Positions 31,843 through 43,165 of a stretch of 64,000 bases of DNA are shown here, piece after piece. Source of the stretch: Muraenolepis orangiensis (Eukaryota > Chordata > Actinopteri > Gadiformes > Muraenolepididae); assembly GCA_027704905.1 (NCBI GenBank), contig CM051019.1:24651695-24715694 (forward strand), read 5' to 3'. Position 1 is the first letter of the stretch, and every line of letters begins with the position of its first letter. Made by a program: the position numbers and the translations under genes. Under the pieces are notes generated by a model. That model was not told the DNA's origin, made no database searches, and saw nothing but the letters and a program-made list of their open reading frames with translations.

Positions 31843-32181
31843 GACCAAGTGGGCCCTGGTGAATCAGGCCAAGTGGACATCTACGAGAACTCCAGGGGCC
31901 GTCCCACATGTGTAGGAAATACCAGGGGCCGTCCCACATGTGTAGGAAACACCAGGGGCCCTCCCACATGTGTAGGAAATACCAGGGGCCCTCCCACAAG
32001 TGTAGGAAATACCAGGGGCCGTCCCACATGTGTAGGAAACACCAGGGGCCCTCCCACATGTGTAGGAAATACCAGGGGCCCTCCCACAAGTGTAGGAAAG
32101 ACCAGGGGCCCTCCCACATGTGTCAGAGACACGGCGGACGCCGACGTCCATTTTGTCTCCGTCCACCGACTGGTGAAGTGA
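31843..32181 (+). CDS. Receptor C, terminal cytoplasmic exon with coding minisatellite
   Basis: A phase-0 exon (acceptor ACTTCAG) of 113 codons including stop. It begins DQVGPGESGQVDIYENS; YEN fits the pY-x-N pattern bound by Grb2-type SH2 domains. Eight copies of a 10-residue unit (NTRGPPTCVG, variants Arg/Pro and Cys/Ser) follow, then DTADADVHFVSVHRLVK and the stop. Together with 28438-28545, 29633-29661 and 30886-30972 it gives an uninterrupted TM-tail reading frame. No classical ITIM or ITAM is present. Confidence 0.78.
   Translation, partial: DQVGPGESGQVDIYENSRGRPTCVGNTRGRPTCVGNTRGPPTCVGNTRGPPTSVGNTRGRPTCVGNTRGPPTCVGNTRGPPTSVGKTRGPPTCVRDTADADVHFVSVHRLVK
31897..32134 (+). repeat. 30-bp coding tandem repeat
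   Basis: About eight 30-bp units (ACCAGGGGCCCTCCCACATG then TGTAGGAA) inside the last exon. Only about four units occur at 41938-42049 and 49226-49340. The multiple-of-three unit preserves the frame. Confidence 0.93.
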
Positions 32182-32806
32182 CAAACGTGTGGAGGCCGCG
32201 TGATGACAGCAGGTTGACGTGGTCAGAGCTAGCTTGTTGTTGTGTGGCGTTCAGATGCAACGCAACCAACTTAGTGTTCCTTTGTATTGCTTAAAGGCAG
32301 CCAGCAGTAGGCCTAGGCCTACACTCAGTAGTGAACAGTGTAATCTATAATGTGTTATTAATACAGCGTTCACCAGACGATAGTTGCTGAACACGTGCTC
32401 TAAATGTAAATGATGGGAAACATGCTTTTCAAATCAGTTCATGTTTTGTCCTTTAGAGGGCGCCACAGACCAAGCATAGAATATATGAAACAAGATCAAC
32501 AGAACAATCAACAAGAGATCGTACCTTATTCAGTGAGATTTATTCATGTAATAATAAGTCGTTATAGCTTTTAATGACCATCATGATTCCATTGATAGAC
32601 TTACTTCTAGTTATGTCACAGTTTATGCTTTTGGGCTTTTACCGTTTTCTTCTACTCTCTGTTCTTCTAGATATGTACACATTTAAAATATTTTAAAATT
32701 AAAATTAAAACAATATATCCAAAATATGTTTTGGAGATATATTGTTTTAATTTTTTTGTTTTAATTTTAATTTCTTTGTTTTGAGATATTTGAATTGTCC
32801 AATAAA
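32182..32806 (+). other. Receptor C 3' untranslated region with AATAAA
   Basis: Conserved with the sequence after the stop codons at 42103 and 49393. A polyadenylation signal AATAAA stands at 32801-32806, after a hairpin formed by AAAATTAAAACAATATATC and its complement (32695-32755) that the 42-kb copy lacks. Confidence 0.6.
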
Positions 32807-33105
32807 TAATATAAATATGCCAGAATGTGATTTTTTTCCCTCCTACCCGATTCCCATTGTTGTCTACATTTAAAAAATAAAAAGATAATAGTACAATCCC
32901 ATTCCCCCTGTCGCCTTATGTCTTTATTTATTCATGAAAAACCTTTTTTCCTGCTTGAAAGAAGGGCCTTTCATAAAACTGTGCTTTCTATGAAAGAACA
33001 ATATAGAGAACTGGTCTTTAATGATCAGAGAACAACAGTTGGAACAACAAGATACAATATATAATAGATTTATTGGCCATTTGCAACAAGTATAATGGAA
33101 TTTAT
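32807..33105. other. No gene recognised
   Basis: AT-rich flank, partly matching 42680-42860, ending in A/T-rich repeats next to the LINE. Confidence 0.4.
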
Positions 33106-34500
33106 TTATTTTATTTAGGCCTTTAAATTCCCAAAGGAACATAGGCCGTCGACGAAGCTCCTCCATCCTCTTCGGTCTTGTGCCCTCCGCTCCAGATCTT
33201 GCCAGGAAAGCCCTTCTTTCTTCATCTCCTGTTTTGTGGTTCTTCTCCAGGTGGTTTTTGGTCTGCCTCTCTTCCTCCTGCCCTGTGGGTTCCATGTCAG
33301 CGCCCGCTTTGTGATTGATTTCTTTCTTCTGAGTGTGTGACCTATCCACTTCCTCCTCTGGATTTGAATTTCTATTGTGTTCTGTTTGCTGAGTTCCCAC
33401 AGGTTGGCGTTAGAGATGGTGTTGGGCCAGTATATTCCCAGGAGGCGTCTGAGGCACCGGTTGGTGAAGGTCTGTAGCTTATTGAGTATAGTGGTGGTGG
33501 TTTTCCAGGATTCTGAGCCATATAGTAGAGTGGTCTTTACGTTTGAGTTGAAGATTTGTAGCTTGGTCTTGGTCTTGAGTGTTGTTCTTGCTGTTGATAC
33601 GCATTACTTTGGTTTTGGATGAGTTTATTTTGAGCCCGAGCAGAGCAGCAGTTTCTTCCAGTTTTCCCGATTTTTCCTGCATCTGTTGATGTGTGTGAGC
33701 CAGTAGTGCCAGGTCATCAGCGAAATCCAGATCTTCCAGCTGCTCTGTCAAGCTCCATTGTATGCCGGTTTTTCTGTTGCTGGTTGTTTCTTTCATCACC
33801 CAGTCTATGCAGAGGAGGAAAAGAAAGGGTGAGAGCAGGCACCCCTGCCGCACACCAGTCAGGACCTCGAAAGCTTCTGATATACATCCTTCATGGAGGA
33901 CTTGACATCTCATCCCTTGGTAGGTGTTCCTTATGATGTTGATGATCTTTGCTGGGATCCCATAGTGGGCCATCAGTTTCCACAGCATTTCCCTATCCAC
34001 GCTGTCAAAGGCTTTCTCAAAATCTATGAAATTCACATAGACAGAAGAGTTCCATTCAATGGACTGTTCGATGATAATTCTAAGGGTGGCGATTTGGTCT
34101 CCACAGGATCGATTGTTCCTGAAGCCAGCCTGGTTTTCCCTCAGTTTCTCATGGACCCACTTCTGGAGCCTTTCCAGCAGGATGTGGTTGAGCACCTTCC
34201 CCGGTGTTGAAAGGAGCATTATTCCTCTGTCATTTTTACATTCCCTGAGGTCTCCTTTCTTGGGGATTTTCACGATGTGGCCATCTTTCCAGTCAGATGG
34301 GACATTTTCTTTCTCCCAGATGGTTTGCATGAGGTGGTGGAGCATGTTGGTGGAGGTTTCAATGTCAGCCTTAAGAGCTTCTGCTGGGATCCCGTCTGGT
34401 CCCTCTGCTTTCCCTCCTCTTAAGGCCTTAATGGCTTTTCTGATTTCTGTCTTGGTGGGGGGGTTGCAGTTTATCTCCAACAGATTTGGGGCTGGTGGGA
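33106..34500 (-). pseudogene. Non-LTR retrotransposon (RTE/Nimb-like LINE) reverse transcriptase, 5'-truncated
   Basis: A minus-strand ORF (33479-34480) carries the RT blocks: KAEGPDGIPAEALKAD, WKDGHIVKIPKKGDL, NQAGFRNNRSCGDQIATLR, FIDFEKAFDSVDRE, GVRQGCLLSPFLFLLCID and the catalytic DFADDLALLAHT. Beyond a frameshift near 33480 the C-terminal region continues (ALTWNPQGRRKRGRPKTTW, LERRAQDRRGWRSFVDGLCS). The endonuclease domain is missing upstream, so this is a dead 5'-truncated copy. The clade is my judgement from the C-terminal GRPKTTW motif. Confidence 0.82.
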
Positions 34501-34829
34501 TATCTGACTCCTATAATGGAATGCTTACTCCCAATTCCATGCCGCAGTATGAATCTACAAAACAAAACCATGAAAAAATACTATATACAATAAAAATGAA
34601 CACAAAAAGAACAACAAATTGAATTATGGATGATATGTAAATGTGTTGAATTGTGCAAAAAGATTTAGTCCAGAGTGATGAGTCCAGAAAGTCCAGCAAA
34701 GTATGATAGTGTAATGTAATGTAATGACAAAGTTATGATAGTGGCAGCACTCCTAGCAGTTCAGTAGGTCACTGCCTGGGGATGAAAACTATCCTTGAAC
34801 CTGCTAGTCCTTGTACGGTTGCTGCTCTG
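34501..34829. other. No gene recognised
   Basis: AT-rich, no ORF of interest. Confidence 0.4.
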
Positions 34830-35530
34830 GTAAGAATCAAGAAAATGAATGTGTATTTCATATAAATAATACATGGATATTTGGTAAAAGTTAGAAGTGT
34901 GTATTCATGTGTTAGGAGTGTTCCCATGTACCCCACCCTTTAGATAAGTAGTGTGTTAGACACAAATGTTATTGCTCAGCAGAAAGTGTTGACCCGGCAG
35001 TTGAAGGCCGCGGAGGAGTGTATTAGAGAATAGATAACAGAATGACCCTCAGGGCCGGAAGGAGGTGGAAGCCGTCGCGGATGACCGGTCGCAGAAAGGG
35101 GTCGTTGATGGGGGCGGTCGCCCTGCCACACAGACATTGAGAGCCGGATAGATAACGATCGCAAAGCACGGTCTGGAGGGAAAATGACGACCAAGCGATG
35201 ACCAGGCAGAGTTTGAACGGGTTAAATATGTGTTTGAATCTGAGAAGCGGCAGTCTTTTCAGGTGAACTACTGTCAGGCAGTTAACTGGTTATCCGGTCT
35301 GTCAGGTAGAGATCTCTTGTTCCCCGTTCCATGGAATATTGTATTGAATTGTATCGTATCTCAGCAGTTTTTATTAAATATTTTATAATTCTAAATTGTC
35401 TTTTGATTCAGTCCAAGGTGTTCTCCGTTTCCCCGGTTGGAGCACAGTTAATATGTGTATCTGAGGATCTGCCGATTAGAGCAAAGATCTGAATACGACA
35501 AATTTGGTGACCCCGACGTGATCATCGACG
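34830..35530 (+). mobile_element. Possible retroviral-type LTR end and primer-binding site
   Basis: TTTGGTGACCCCGACGTGAT at 35500-35519 is a convincing tRNA primer-binding site. It is preceded by a sequence ending in ACA and containing a TATAAAT-like motif (about 34860) upstream. The left LTR border is not fixed. No intact retroviral gene follows. Confidence 0.42.
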
Positions 35531-36540
35531 AGGGCGCAAGGACGGACGAGAGGAGACGCAGCTGAACAACACTCCCAAAGGCCCAACACAGAGACTAGCA
35601 GAACCATCTCATGAACTCTGCATAGCTAGACTAGAGGGATTAGGTGAGAGTGTTGGCTGCTGAATAATCTCTGATTGTCCGGATCTGCGTTCTGATAGGA
35701 TCCGTCAAAATGATAAGGATAAAATACAATTGTTTAAATAATGCAATGCATGGCTATGACTGCTGAGATATTGTGATAATAAGACCAACTAGGTTGGCAC
35801 GTTCTGGGATCGGTAATAAGACCAACTGGGTTGGCAAGTTCTGGGAACGGAAAAGGAGTCTGGGACACCGAGGGTCGTAGGAAGAGACCATATAGGGAAA
35901 CGAGACCAGGCCGTTTGATCAGGTGGCTCTGTGTATAACGCCCCTTGTAACATTGTGCTCACAAATTCTACGGGACCAATATTGTGTTATGATTTTAGTG
36001 TATGTTATATGATATGTGTATGGGAATGTCTTAATAAAGGAACCTAACAGAAGACTTTAATAGAGAACTGTCAGTGTAATTTGATCCTCCCCGCCTGAAA
36101 AGGTAAGAAGCTTGGGTTGATCAAAAACCACGGTGTTTGGTGGGGTGTGATAAATTTGATACAATATATAAATAATTATAATAGTAATAATTATGATAAT
36201 GATAAAAAAAAAAGTTTGATAAAGGACTGATCCCCACTGTGGCAGAACACTTTCCAACACACAGCACAGGGTGAAGAGGACCAGCAGAGCCGTGTCATCG
36301 GTAGAAGGCAACACATACAGTGGAACCTTTGGTGGGAGTCAGAGAAGAGATTGCATAGGAAGAGAAAGTATTTATCAGAAAGGGAGAAGTTCAGGGATTA
36401 AACAAAGAACACATCAATAAAAGATATAAGGGAGAGAATATAAGAGGAGAGATAAGAAGAATTAGTCAGGCCCGTTAACTTAAAGAGGTCAACAGCCCCA
36501 TAAAAAGGGAGAAAGCCACAGACGTAGATAACGCACAGAA
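35531..36540. other. No intact gene; leader-like region
   Basis: Contains a local duplication (AATAAGACCAACT...GTTGGCA at 35779 and 35815) and an AATAAA motif at 36034. A minus-strand start at 36314 (MLPSTDDTALLVLFTLCCVL) resembles a secretory leader, but no donor or downstream exon supports it. Confidence 0.35.
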
Positions 36541-36548
36541 CAGGAAAT

Positions 36549-36571
36549 AATAAGAGAGAGAGAGAGAGAGG

Positions 36572-36664
<93 letters not shown>
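36549..36664. repeat. (GA)n microsatellite
   Basis: Near-perfect GA dinucleotide array. Confidence 0.97.
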
Positions 36665-36668
<4 letters not shown>

Positions 36669-36699
36669 CTAGAAGGTATAGAGGAAGATACTGGAGGGA

Positions 36700-37140
36700 G
36701 AAGAGAGCTAGGGAAATGCAAGCTCATCTAAAGAGAGTAAGGAAGATGAAGGAGGGCCTAATTAATGTTCTTGTGAGTCTACTCCCCAGGCTAACCTGGA
36801 CCTGGACTGCCCTCCCCCAGCAGCCCCACCATATCTGCTACCACCACTGCAGCAAGCCACCGGTGAAGCAGACCAATGTCAAGAGAAAGTGTACCAGAGA
36901 CATGGCCCACTAACCCTAACCCTTACAAGAGAAATGTTGATATCAATCATGTTAATGAGGTTAATATGGTAATGTTAAAAGATACGTAGGTACGGAAGAG
37001 ATTGCTAATTGTGTACATGGACTCATTTGAATGTTATAGTACTAGTATAATACATTCGTAGTGCACATGAGCTGAAATACAACTGGAGAGAAAGAAATAT
37101 CAGCTATACAAAATGATAAAGGTCCCGGAATTGGAACAAA
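36700..37140 (+). pseudogene. Possible gag-like relic
   Basis: One frame at 36786-36920 reads PQANLDLDCPPPAAPPYLLP, a proline-rich PPY-containing segment of the kind found in retroviral gag late domains, downstream of the primer-binding site at 35500. Too short to prove. Confidence 0.22.
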
Positions 37141-38285
37141 TGGTATGTTGCTATCAATAATAATAATATAAATTTGATTCATATAGCACTTTTCATGACA
37201 TACAAAGACGCTTTACAAAAAAAGAGAGATGGTGTCAAACAAACATGGATAGCAACCATCAACAAAGTGATTTAACCTAAAATAGTGAAAGATAAACAAA
37301 AAGGTGATATGAAACTTAAAATAAAAAACCTTCTAACCCTAAATGAGTTATTCAAGTATGACAACACCAATTAAAACATTAAGTAAACCTGTGTCCGTCT
37401 TAAATGGAGTAAACTAAAGTGAGTCAACTCCATTGTTTATGGTACAACAATGTGAGGCTTTCTAATACGCATCAAGTGTTTGGCTTTGGTCCTAATCACC
37501 TACTAAGGGTTTATGAGGAGAGGTTTTTATTACACCCAGGTTTAGTTAAACCTGGATAAGCGCAGACGTTTGAGGCGAGTGTCTGAGACTGACAGTCTGT
37601 GAGTTGGAGAGTGTGTTTGATTGATGTGTGTGTGAGTTTATTGCCCCAGCAGCTTTGCTGTTCGGGGGAACAATGTATCATGGTGTTTTTGTGAATGAGT
37701 GAAATAATGAGATGAATGAAAGATAATGAAAAGTATACAGAATGCAAGAGATATTGAGTGAAAGAGGAATAGGGTACTGAGAAAGAAAGGGGTACCGAGA
37801 GCATGGGGTACTGAGTTCAAGAGGCGCTGCACGGCATGTCCGGATCTGGGAGACGCTCTAGAAGTCCAATGTACGTGTAGGTTTGCTCATTGATGTGTGA
37901 ATGCAATAAAGCAAATAAGAATTGTTTAGAACTTTTAGAACTGTGGCCAGGTTAAAAATAATGACATAATTAAGGTTGAGTTTTGCTATTTTAAGATTTA
38001 CAATTAGGCACGATTTAAAAAACGTTTATTAAAAATGATTGTTTTCTCTTTGATATTTTAATTTGATTTATTTTTACATGTTAATTCTGGATGCTTTGGT
38101 CGGTGTGTGCCTGCAGACATTGAGGAGGAAATCACTTAAGGTGCTGGTCTAACTGGGACAGCGTAAACCAAGCGCTCCCTGCTTGTCGGTTGTCAAGTGA
38201 AGATTCCCTCCCCGTCCTTTCCTCCCCTTGTAGTGATCTCAAGCTTCTCCTTGCTTAACACGTGCTATCGCATGTGTGACCTCTG
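37141..38285. other. No gene recognised
   Basis: Non-coding; includes a fish-type dispersed motif (TATAGCACTTTTCATGACAT...GACGCTTTACAAAA at 37185-37220) typical of SINE/LINE tails. Confidence 0.45.
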
Positions 38286-39238
38286 ATTGGCTGATAATAG
38301 TGACTCCGGTCACCTGCTGATGAAGCCTGGATGTGACGCACCTGTCCTCCGCTTCATAGAAACTGAATTAAACAGGGCAGGGCCCGCACACTGAGGTAAG
38401 ACCTGAACACATTGGTTTGAAGGCCGTGTCGAGGGCGGTGGGTTCTCCTTTAATACAGAAGGCAGCTCTGCTAGCGTTGATGTGCTCCATGTGGATGGTT
38501 TTAATTCTATCCTCTACACTACGGAGCAACACAGTAAACATACAACAGACATCCAGTCCCCCGGACCACCGATACAACCCCATACTCCTGGTCGTCCTCT
38601 GGGGTCTTTAAACTCACAATGCACTCTTCAGCTGCCATCTTGTTTCCTGGTGAAGGGGAAAACACATTGTTTCCATGGCGATGTAGAGGTGGGGGGGGTA
38701 GATGTAAACGTGGTCAAACAGGTCAAAGTCAAGTGAACTTTATTAGCACAGCCTTTAATCACAGCTACAGTCTCAAGGGGCTTCACAGGCCCCTCCCCCA
38801 AAGGCCTGAACTTTAGGACCAGGACACACTCCTCATAACAGGCACTATATGGATTGGAAATGGCGTCTAAATGCTGCAAGGGAGGAGAAACAGAATGCAG
38901 AGCAGCAGCTGCTAAAGAACCCATCAGCTTGTCATGTCAGTGGAAAGCCAGCCCTCTACATACACTAGCTGCTATACAAGTCTACCTTCCCCCTAGTCCA
39001 TATGAGGCCATTCAAGAAAGCATTACAAATAAATGTGTTTTAAAAAATATATAGTTTATATGATTACAATTACAACTACATTACCCTAAAGATATGCAAT
39101 GAGAATTAACTTTCATTCTAGCTTGCTAGTTTTCCATTTTCCATTAAGCTTCTGTACTTCTGACACTGATCACTGATGACATCAACAACTAGGAAGTTAT
39201 GATATGCCCAAATATGTCTATCTAATTGACAGTGTGTG

Positions 39239-39250
<12 letters not shown>
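38286..39250 (-). pseudogene. Inverted, orphan receptor segment
   Basis: This block is the reverse complement of 29105-29980: the post-TM intron, the 29-nt GNKMAAEECI exon at 38618-38646 with intact splice sites, and the conserved intronic block. It has no TM exon before it nor tail exon after it on this strand, so it is a stray duplicate. Confidence 0.75.

Positions 39251-39316
<66 letters not shown>
39233..39316. repeat. (GT)n microsatellite
   Basis: GT array at the edge of the inverted receptor segment, counterpart of the CA array at 28923-29104. Confidence 0.96.
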
Positions 39317-39403
39317 TACCAGATCATCTGTTGTGTGAAAAGAGTACATGTTAAGGAAGTGACATATATAATTCTATAATTAGAAAATAATTCTAATTAT
39401 AAT

Positions 39404-39462
39404 GTGTTAATTATAATAATAATAATATTAATTATTATTGTTTTTTTGTTTCCCTATTATTG

Positions 39463-39501
<39 letters not shown>

Positions 39502-39535
39502 GTATTAGTATTATTAATAATATTATTTTGATTGT
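39404..39535. repeat. (ATT)n microsatellite
   Basis: Imperfect ATT array. Confidence 0.9.
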
Positions 39536-39536
39536 T

Positions 39537-39845
39537 GGTAAAGAAGGCTCACCAGCGTCTCTTCTTCCTGAGGAGACTGAGGAAAGCCCAACTCACATTC
39601 TGGTGAACTTTTCCCGGTGTGCCATTGAAAGCATCCTCACCAACTGCATCACAGTGTGGGACGGCAACTGCACTGTTTCTGACCGGAAAGCAGAGGGTGG
39701 TGAAAACTGCCCAGCGCATCGTTGGATTACCCCTCCCTGCAATAAACACTACCCATGTCATCTCTCTGATCTCTGCCCCACGATGACATCCCACCCCCCC
39801 CTGCTGCCCCTCACTACCTGTTAAATACTTATACCTACTTACCTT
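39537..39845 (+). pseudogene. LINE 3' fragment (L2/Rex1-like RT C-terminus)
   Basis: Across frames: AHQRLFFLRRLRKAQLTF, then CAIESILTNCITVWDGNCT, then QRVVKTAQRIVG, then a cysteine/histidine-containing end. This is the usual C-terminus of fish L2/Rex1-type LINEs; it is frameshifted. Confidence 0.68.
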
Positions 39846-39989
39846 TACATATATATTATTATGCTCATATCTCACACATACTCTACAAGTAATCTTATAA
39901 CAGTTTTTATACCTAGTAGACTGTCTTTTAGCAACTGTAAACTGTAACTGGGCAGTGGTCGGAACAGGACAAGACAAGACCGCTCAGGA

Positions 39990-40595
39990 CAATAGGACAA
40001 AGGGTGATAGGGAGAACTACATTTGCATTCTCTACTAGAACCCTGAGGTCAATAAACAGAAGTGATGAGAAGGGACAACATATGATTTTTCCATTACAGG
40101 GATCAGAGTTGTTAAAGTGGTCTTCAACCCTACGCTTGTGGTTGAGCTTGGCCAGCTGAATGCCCTTGTTAAGGTTAGCTCTGGCTGAACAGTTGGCCTG
40201 TGCATCGCCAGACCTAAAAGCAGCGTCAAGTACCTTTAGGAGTAGGCGGACTTCTCTGTTCATTCAGAGTCTGAATTTGGGGAGCGCAGTCTTTAAGTTG
40301 GCATGATTGAAATCACATGCAATAATAAAGGCTGCCTCTGGGTGGGAGTTCTGCTGTTTGGTAATGGCAGAGTAAAGTTCCTTCATAGCTTAGTGTGAGC
40401 ATCTGGAGGTATGTAAGCTGCAGTTATAAAGGTAGCTGTCATTTCCCTGGGTTGGTAAAAGGGTCTACATTTAACCATAAGGTATTCCACGATAGCAGAG
40501 CAGTGGCTCTCAATGGTGGGAGTGTCTGTGCACCAAGCCTTGTTAATGTAAATGCACAAACCTCCTATTTTTCTGTCTGATTACTGATTCTGTCT
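39990..40595 (-). pseudogene. LINE fragment (endonuclease end to pre-RT linker)
   Basis: The minus strand reads YIPPDAHTKL-like, then QQNSHPEAAFIIACDFNHAN and LKTALPKF (C-terminal endonuclease). NREVRLLLKVLDAAFRSGDA, ANLNKGIQLAKLNHKRRVED and HFNNSDP (linker before RT) follow. In-frame stops and shifts separate them. It stops sharply at 40595 against receptor-derived sequence. Confidence 0.7.
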
Positions 40596-40599
40596 GTCT

Positions 40600-40837
40600 G
40601 ATTACTGTACTGTTCTGTGTTCCTTCCTTCTTGATTTTATTAATAATAATGGGGAAACGAAAGAACAATCATAATAATAATAAGAAATATAATAATAATC
40701 AAAAGATTAACAATAATAACAATAATTATAATAATAATGTGTGAAGTGCTTCTCATTTAGTTTGCTTAACATCTAAATGTGGAGAGCAAGGCTTCTTACA
40801 GAGAGCACTCACACACACACAGACACACAGACACACA

Positions 40838-40873
<36 letters not shown>

Positions 40874-42103
40874 GACACACACACACACACACGGTCCATT
40901 AGATGGACATATTTGGGCATATCATAACCTTTCCTAGTTGTTGATGTCATCAGTGATCAGTGAAGTACAGACCAATATATATATATATTTTTTTTAAATG
41001 CTTTCTTGAATGGCCTCATATGGACTAGGGGGAAGGTAGACTTGTATAGCAGCTAGTGTATGTAGAGGGCTGGCTTTCCACTGACATGACAAGCTGATGG
41101 GTTCTTTAGCAGCTGCTGCTCTGCATTCTGTTTCTCCTCCCAAGCAGCATTTAGACGCCATTTCCAATACATATAGTGCCTGTTATGAGGAGTGTGTCCT
41201 GGTCCTAAAGTTCAGGCCTTGAGGGGGAGGGGCCTGTGAAACCAGGCCTGGACGAGGCTCCCGGGGGCCCCTCTCTGGTCCAGTGGGGTGAGCAGGGGCC
41301 CCTCTGTGGTCCAGTGTGGTGAGCAGGGGCCCCTCTGTGGTCCAGTGGGGTGAGCAGGGGCCAGTAGGCTCAGCACAGGTAAACCTTCTGCCTTCACGTG
41401 ACCCCACCACCGCATGTCCACACAACGCCAGTCCCTCCCGCTGGGCCCAATGGCTGTGTCCTAAACCACTCCCTACTCACTATCTAGTGCACTAGATAGT
41501 CAGTACTATATGTATAGTGCACTATAGTGAGTTTGCAATTGTGTAGTGCTGTCTGAATGCATATTGAGAATTAATATACCCGATAAAGTGCACTCATCGC
41601 ATCCCACAATGCATTGTGAAAAAAGTAGCATTCAACGGATGGTCACGAACCGAGCATATATCCCATCATGCATAGCGCTGAAACTACATTAAACTACTAG
41701 AGAGGGAGTAGGGACGGGAAGCCTTCAAGGACTCAAAACAAAAGAATACATCAACTTGTCATGGTTTCCAAGGTTCTAGAAGGGTAAACCAATATGGCTG
41801 CTGGGTGAACAAGGTATACGCTGGTTGGTGATTGTTTTGTCAAACGTCTCATTTTCAACGTTTCATTTGTGTTTTCCACCGCTTCAGGACCAAGTGGGCC
41901 CCGGTGAACCCGGCCAAGCGGACATCTACGAGAACACCAGGGGCCGTCCCACATGTATAGGAAATACCAGGGGCCCTCCCACATGTGTAGGAAACACCAG
42001 GGGCCCTCCCACATGTGTAGAACACCAGGGCCCTCCCACATGTGTCAGGGACACGGCGGACGCCGGCGTCCATTTTGTCTCCGTCCACCGACTGGTGAAA
42101 TGA
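40600..42103 (+). pseudogene. Receptor D: orphan 3' half of a type-A receptor
   Basis: Begins within the post-TM intron (AAT array, AC array 40807-40892). It lacks the TM exon and the GNK exon. It holds a damaged copy of cytoplasmic exon 2 (41246-41378) in which a 31-bp segment containing TGAGCAGGGGCCCCTCTGTG is repeated three times, giving an in-frame stop. The terminal exon (41888-42103, DQVGPGEPGQADIYENTRG to VHRLVK stop) is fully open. Without the upstream exons it cannot encode a receptor by itself. Confidence 0.75.
41888..42103 (+). CDS. Receptor D, terminal cytoplasmic exon (orphan)
   Basis: A 72-codon phase-0 exon with acceptor GCTTCAG. It has the DIYEN motif, four 10-residue repeats (the last shortened by a net 3 bp, frame kept), and the conserved end DTADAGVHFVSVHRLVK. 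AATAAA is at 42666-42671. Confidence 0.6.
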   Translation, partial: DQVGPGEPGQADIYENTRGRPTCIGNTRGPPTCVGNTRGPPTCVEHQGPPTCVRDTADAGVHFVSVHRLVK

Positions 42104-42845
42104 CAAACGTGTGGAGGCCGCGCGATGACAGCAGGTTGAAGTGGTCAGAGCTAGCTTGTTGTTGTGTGGCGTTCAGATGCAACGCAACCAACTTAGTGTT
42201 CCTTTGTATTGCTTAAAGGCAGCCAGCAGTAGGCCTAGGCCTACACTCAGTAGTGAACACAGTGTAATCTATAATGTGTTATTAATACAGCGTTCACCAG
42301 ACGATAGTTGCTGAACACGTGCTCTAAATGTAAATGATGGGAAACATGCTTTTCAAATCAGTTCATGTTTTGTCCTTTAGAGGGCGCCACAGACCAAGCA
42401 TAGAATATATGAAACAAGATCAACAGAACAATCAACAAGAGATCGTACCTTATTCAGTGAGATTAATTCATGTAATTGTTAGTCCTTGTAATGACCTTCA
42501 TGATTCCATTGATAGACTTACTTCTAGTTATGTTACAGTTTATGCTTTTGGGTTTTTACCGTTTTCTTCCTGTTTTGCATGATACCATACTATCTGTTCT
42601 TCTATGTATGTACACATTTAAGATGTTTATATATCCAAAATATGTTTTGGTTATTTGAATTGTCCAATAAATATATATAAAAAAAAATAGTTTTCCTCCT
42701 ACCCGATTCCCATTCTTGTCTATACATTCAAAATAAGAAAAGACAATAATACAAAACCATTCACCCTGTCTCATTATGTATTTATTTATTCATGAAAATC
42801 TTAATGAAAGTATATGTTTCTGCTGGAAAGAAGGGCCATAAAACA
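42104..42845. other. 3' untranslated/flanking sequence of receptor D
   Basis: Closely matches 32182-32960; no gene. Confidence 0.6.
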
Positions 42846-42849
42846 GGGC

Positions 42850-43165
42850 TGTCTATGAAACAAAAAGAGAGAACTGGTGCTACATGACCAGAGAACAACA
42901 GTTGGAACAACAGCCCTAGAGAACTGGTGCTACATGACCAGAGAACAACAGTTAGAACTACAGCCCTAGAGAACTGGTGCTACATGACCAGAGAACAACA
43001 GTTAGAACTACAGCCCTAGAGAACTGGTGCTACATGACCAGAGAACAACAGTTAGAACAACAGCCGTAGAGAACTGGTGCTACATGACCAGAGAACAACA
43101 GTTAGAACTACAGCCCTAGAGCACTGGTGCTACATGACCAGAGAACAACAGTTGGAACAACTCCT
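42850..43165. repeat. 50-bp tandem repeat, inverted copy
   Basis: Five to six units containing GAGAACTGGTGCTACATGAC and CAGAGAACAACAGTTAGAAC, the complement of the array at 5986-6335. Left border of the A2 block. Confidence 0.93.

Noticed and set aside
31811..32184. Minus-strand ORFs such as MWEGPWSFLHLWEGPWYFLH
   Set aside because: Antisense of the coding 30-bp repeat in the receptor tail.
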